NCBI GenBank assembly: GCA_030248215.1
Contig: JASANG010003810.1
Coordinates: forward strand, 124,001 to 188,000
Source of the DNA: Enoplolaimus lenunculus
Taxonomy: Eukaryota; Nematoda; Enoplea; Enoplida; Thoracostomopsidae
DNA length: 64,000 bases
Direction of reading: 5' to 3'
Shown: positions 61,423 to 64,000 of the stretch, in pieces
Numbering within the stretch: position 1 is the stretch's first letter
Layout of the letters: each line of letters opens with the position of its first letter
The notes under the pieces: generated by a model
Databases searched by the model: none
Seen by the model: only the letters and a program-made list of their open reading frames with translations
Told to the model about the DNA's origin: nothing
Program-made: the position numbers and the translations under genes

Positions 61423-63947
61423 ACGTAAATGTTGTGTCAAATGGCAACTTTTCTTTGTTCCCATGATTGGGATTGGAAACTCGACGTCTGACGAATCTTC
61501 GTACCCACCTTCTATTCATCTATCTTCAAGTGACAACTCCAGGTACGTTCGAAGTATTTTATATACTGTAGTGACGCGAATTAGAGGGGGACTGATATTT
61601 ATTTGGCCTCTCCAGAGGTTACCCCCTCTGTTATTCGGTTACGGACTGTTATTTATTTTTAACCCACGCTCCGCCAGCCTTCGTTACTGATATGTATCCG
61701 GTACTGCAACTATCCGTTGAATTAAACGTACTTGTCTAGTGTCGATAGCTTGAGCGATAATGCAAGGTTATACTCAGGATTGTACTATCAAAACCTAAGT
61801 ACGCTTCAAAGTTTCGAAGTCATTTACGCCCTATATATAGGGATAATTGACATTTATGGATTCTAATTGGGGGTCAGGGCCTCTATTCGCTTGCGGACTC
61901 TTATTAGGGATAGGGACTCCTATGGATGGGGAACCAAAATGGGGACCCCCCTCTTATTCGGGTCGCTACAGTACAGTGGAATTTCAGTTATCCGACGCGT
62001 TCATAAGCATTTTATTAACGAGTCAACAAATTTATGGTACAAAAGTCTCGGCCTCGATTGATATTAATATTTTTTAATTCACAGACTGTAGGAGTATCCT
62101 GTTTTGCTTTGAGACAGTGTGCACTGTAAATTTCAGTGAGTTGATTTATTAACTCAGAATGAGTTGAATCACTCAGTTTGAGGTAGGACTATCAGAACTC
62201 AGAATTTTGAGCTGATTCAACGCATTCTGAGTTAATTAACCAACCCACCCACAGTCAAATCAACTCAGATTGAGAATCAACTCAACTCAGAGTGAGTTTA
62301 ATGTTTACTGATATTAATTCAGAAATAACCAACTCGCTAACTGAATTGATTAATCAACTCATTGGAATTTACAACGTGTGTGACAACTTGCAGGTGCTAT
62401 ACTAATTTTAATAGCTAAGTAATTTTCAATTACGTAAAATGTGATTCACTTGTTTGAAGTTGTACTTATCGTCAACTGTTTTATATCGATGGATGCCAGC
62501 CAAGAACATGGCATCTGGCTCAAAACAGATTGTCAATTGAAAAACAAAAATTATGTCTTGACGTCCAAATTTTAAATTCTGAAATTTTCACGAATTCTGG
62601 ATTGTCTGTCTAAAACTGTACGCAACATTTCAGTGGTGACTCATCCGACGCTGATCCTGCTGAATTTTCATCGCCGTGGTGTTCCAGTTGTAGTCATCCT
62701 AGTCGTATCAATTGCTGGTGGGAGCAAACATCACTGCGATATCGTTCTGAAATCACACTTTCGACCACAGAAAACACCACCGCCCATATACCGTCGATTC
62801 ACGTCGAGACTCGGAGTCTGCTTGCAACAACCACTGCGACTAGTTGGCATTATGATTCACATCGTAGTGGCGCAACAACCGATGACGTCATCGAAATTCC
62901 ACATGACTTGGTTGATGACGACATTCAACATACACGTGACGAAATCAATGACGTCATCGATGTTCTAAATGATGGTACGTTGTATGGGTTCGTGATTTGC
63001 AGCGTCGGTGAAATCGTTTATGTAATTTGTAGTCTTGATAACGTCATCGCTGTTTTATAAATGACGCAACCAATAACGTCATTAAAACGTGGAGCCGAAT
63101 CCTCAGCTGTGTATAGCACTTATTGCCGGTTAATAATCCGCTTACAAATAAGCGAAGGGTGACAGCTCGGAATTTATCTACGCAGATGTAAACTGAATTG
63201 AATGCTAAATGTGCTAAATTTCAAACCTAATCAAGATGCTACGCAGATTTGAGGATGTATCCAGGCTGATATTCTGAGATAGCATCTATCACCGGTTAAC
63301 GTTTAGGTTTTTAAATTGATGAACTCCCACAGACCCGGATCTCAAAATTTGGGCAACAGTAGCGCTAGCCAACTGCGAAAAATGTGCTAAATTTCGAACC
63401 TCGCCATTCTTTGGTTCAAAAGTTACAAGACATATCGAAAACTGGTCACAAGTGCTACACACATTTGAGAATACTGCCAAACAAATATAACACCGTATTA
63501 ATAAAATAAATCGTCGATGTCCGTAGCAAGGAAACGTACCGAAAGAAATGACGTCATCGAAGCATCAAATGACGTGATTGACTTTGTGTTTCAGGTGACG
63601 ACAGCCAAACGTCACTGGTAGCACCATCCAGTCAGCGAACTTTTACAGATCAAAGGGTAACAAAATTTGCCGACAATTCAAATGATGAATCTTCAGTTGA
63701 AACCGTTCGTGCGCATGAATGTGGACGGAACGTAAATTTGCAACATCATCAACCCATTACTGATCAATTGCGGCCAATTTGGAACGACACAGTAACTGGT
63801 TAGTAACGCATGAGTTTGCACGACTGCGTAGCTTAGTGGTAATTGCGACGGACAGGTAGGGTAAACTTGGTTTAGTCCGTCACTTGGGTTAGTGCGGCAA
63901 TTCTAAGCAAAACTTGCTACTTGAATCTTTCAGATTACACCACATAG
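61423..63947 (+). CDS. 3' part of an unrecognised Ser/Thr/Asp-rich protein gene
   Basis: Exons 61423-61542, 62634-62974 and 63595-63798 join in phase through good splice sites. A short last exon, 63934-63947, would end the protein with DYTT and TAG. The frame stays open for about 225 residues. The product is low in hydrophobics and rich in Ser, Thr, Asp and His. Visible stretches are STSDESSYPPSIHLSSSDNS, SSPWCSSCSHPSR, ATTDDVIEIPHDLVDDD, DEINDVIDVLND and SNDESSVETVRAHE. There is a Cys cluster (PWCSSC), and no domain is recognised. The 5' exons are missing; 57218-57297 may belong. Introns carry two MITEs (61566-61971 and 62122-62377). The very short last exon is the weakest part. Confidence 0.6.
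61566..61971. mobile_element. CTGTAG/TA-type MITE, complete reference copy
   Basis: It starts CTGTAGTGACGCGAATTAGA and ends CCTCTTATTCGGGTCGCTAC plus AG, with TA at 61564-61565 and 61972-61973. It is 406 bp with no coding capacity. It looks like a Tc1/mariner-type MITE and is intronic in the right-end gene. Confidence 0.75.
62122..62377. mobile_element. CACTGTAAATT-type MITE
   Basis: It runs from CACTGTAAATTTCAGTGAG to CATTGGAATTTACAACGTG. It is intronic in the right-end gene. Confidence 0.7.
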
Positions 63948-64000
63948 CCCTTAGATATATCATTTTGTTTGGCTTGATGCAACGCGTATTATGACGTAAT

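Noticed and set aside
63826-63900. tRNA-like A box (GTAGCTTAGTGG) near the right edge.
   Set aside because: No B box or fold follows at the needed distance.

Overview
The window looks like a compact invertebrate animal genome: AT-rich, with spliced genes of short exons and GT-AG introns, almost every intron and intergenic gap packed with short non-autonomous DNA transposons (MITEs). A tunicate-like chordate is a reasonable guess, but nothing in the sequence proves the lineage. There is no bacterial-style operon, CRISPR array or rRNA.

Layout. 0-0.54 kb: weak fossil integrase-like fragment. 0.84-2.36 kb: broken piggyBac-like transposon. 2.67-3.49 kb: a TTAA-flanked element with about 100-bp inverted ends. 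5.8-9.4 kb (-): first four coding exons of an AMP-forming acyl-CoA synthetase whose C-terminal exons probably lie left of the window. 11.7-13.8 kb (-): complete three-exon NUDT2-like Ap4A hydrolase. 17.6-33.2 kb (-): a RhoGAP gene with an N-terminal GAP domain and a very long disordered tail (18 phase-consistent exons, about 1,620 residues; closest by eye to ARHGAP11A). Its first intron holds a LINE remnant and a G/C-run element. 33.2-45 kb: gene-poor, repeat-rich, with palindrome arrays, a GTCGAC-rich inverted array and many MITEs. 45.1-53.1 kb (+): a short-chain dehydrogenase with a membrane-anchor-like N-terminus and a WWOX-like catalytic half. 53-61 kb: repeats plus one isolated candidate exon. 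61.4-63.9 kb (+): the 3' part of an unrecognised Ser/Thr/Asp-rich protein gene.

The genes have no obvious shared pathway: lipid/CoA metabolism, nucleotide sanitation, Rho signalling, oxidoreduction and an unknown. The repeats tie the region together. At least ten MITE families recur. A TTAGGC-bearing family has clear 8-bp target duplications (hAT-like). A TTAA-flanked family carries a tRNA-Gly-like pol III cassette in three copies. Several insertions sit within a few bases of splice sites or stop codons of the host genes.

All exon models were built by eye from splice signals, reading frame and phase. Transcript data were not available.
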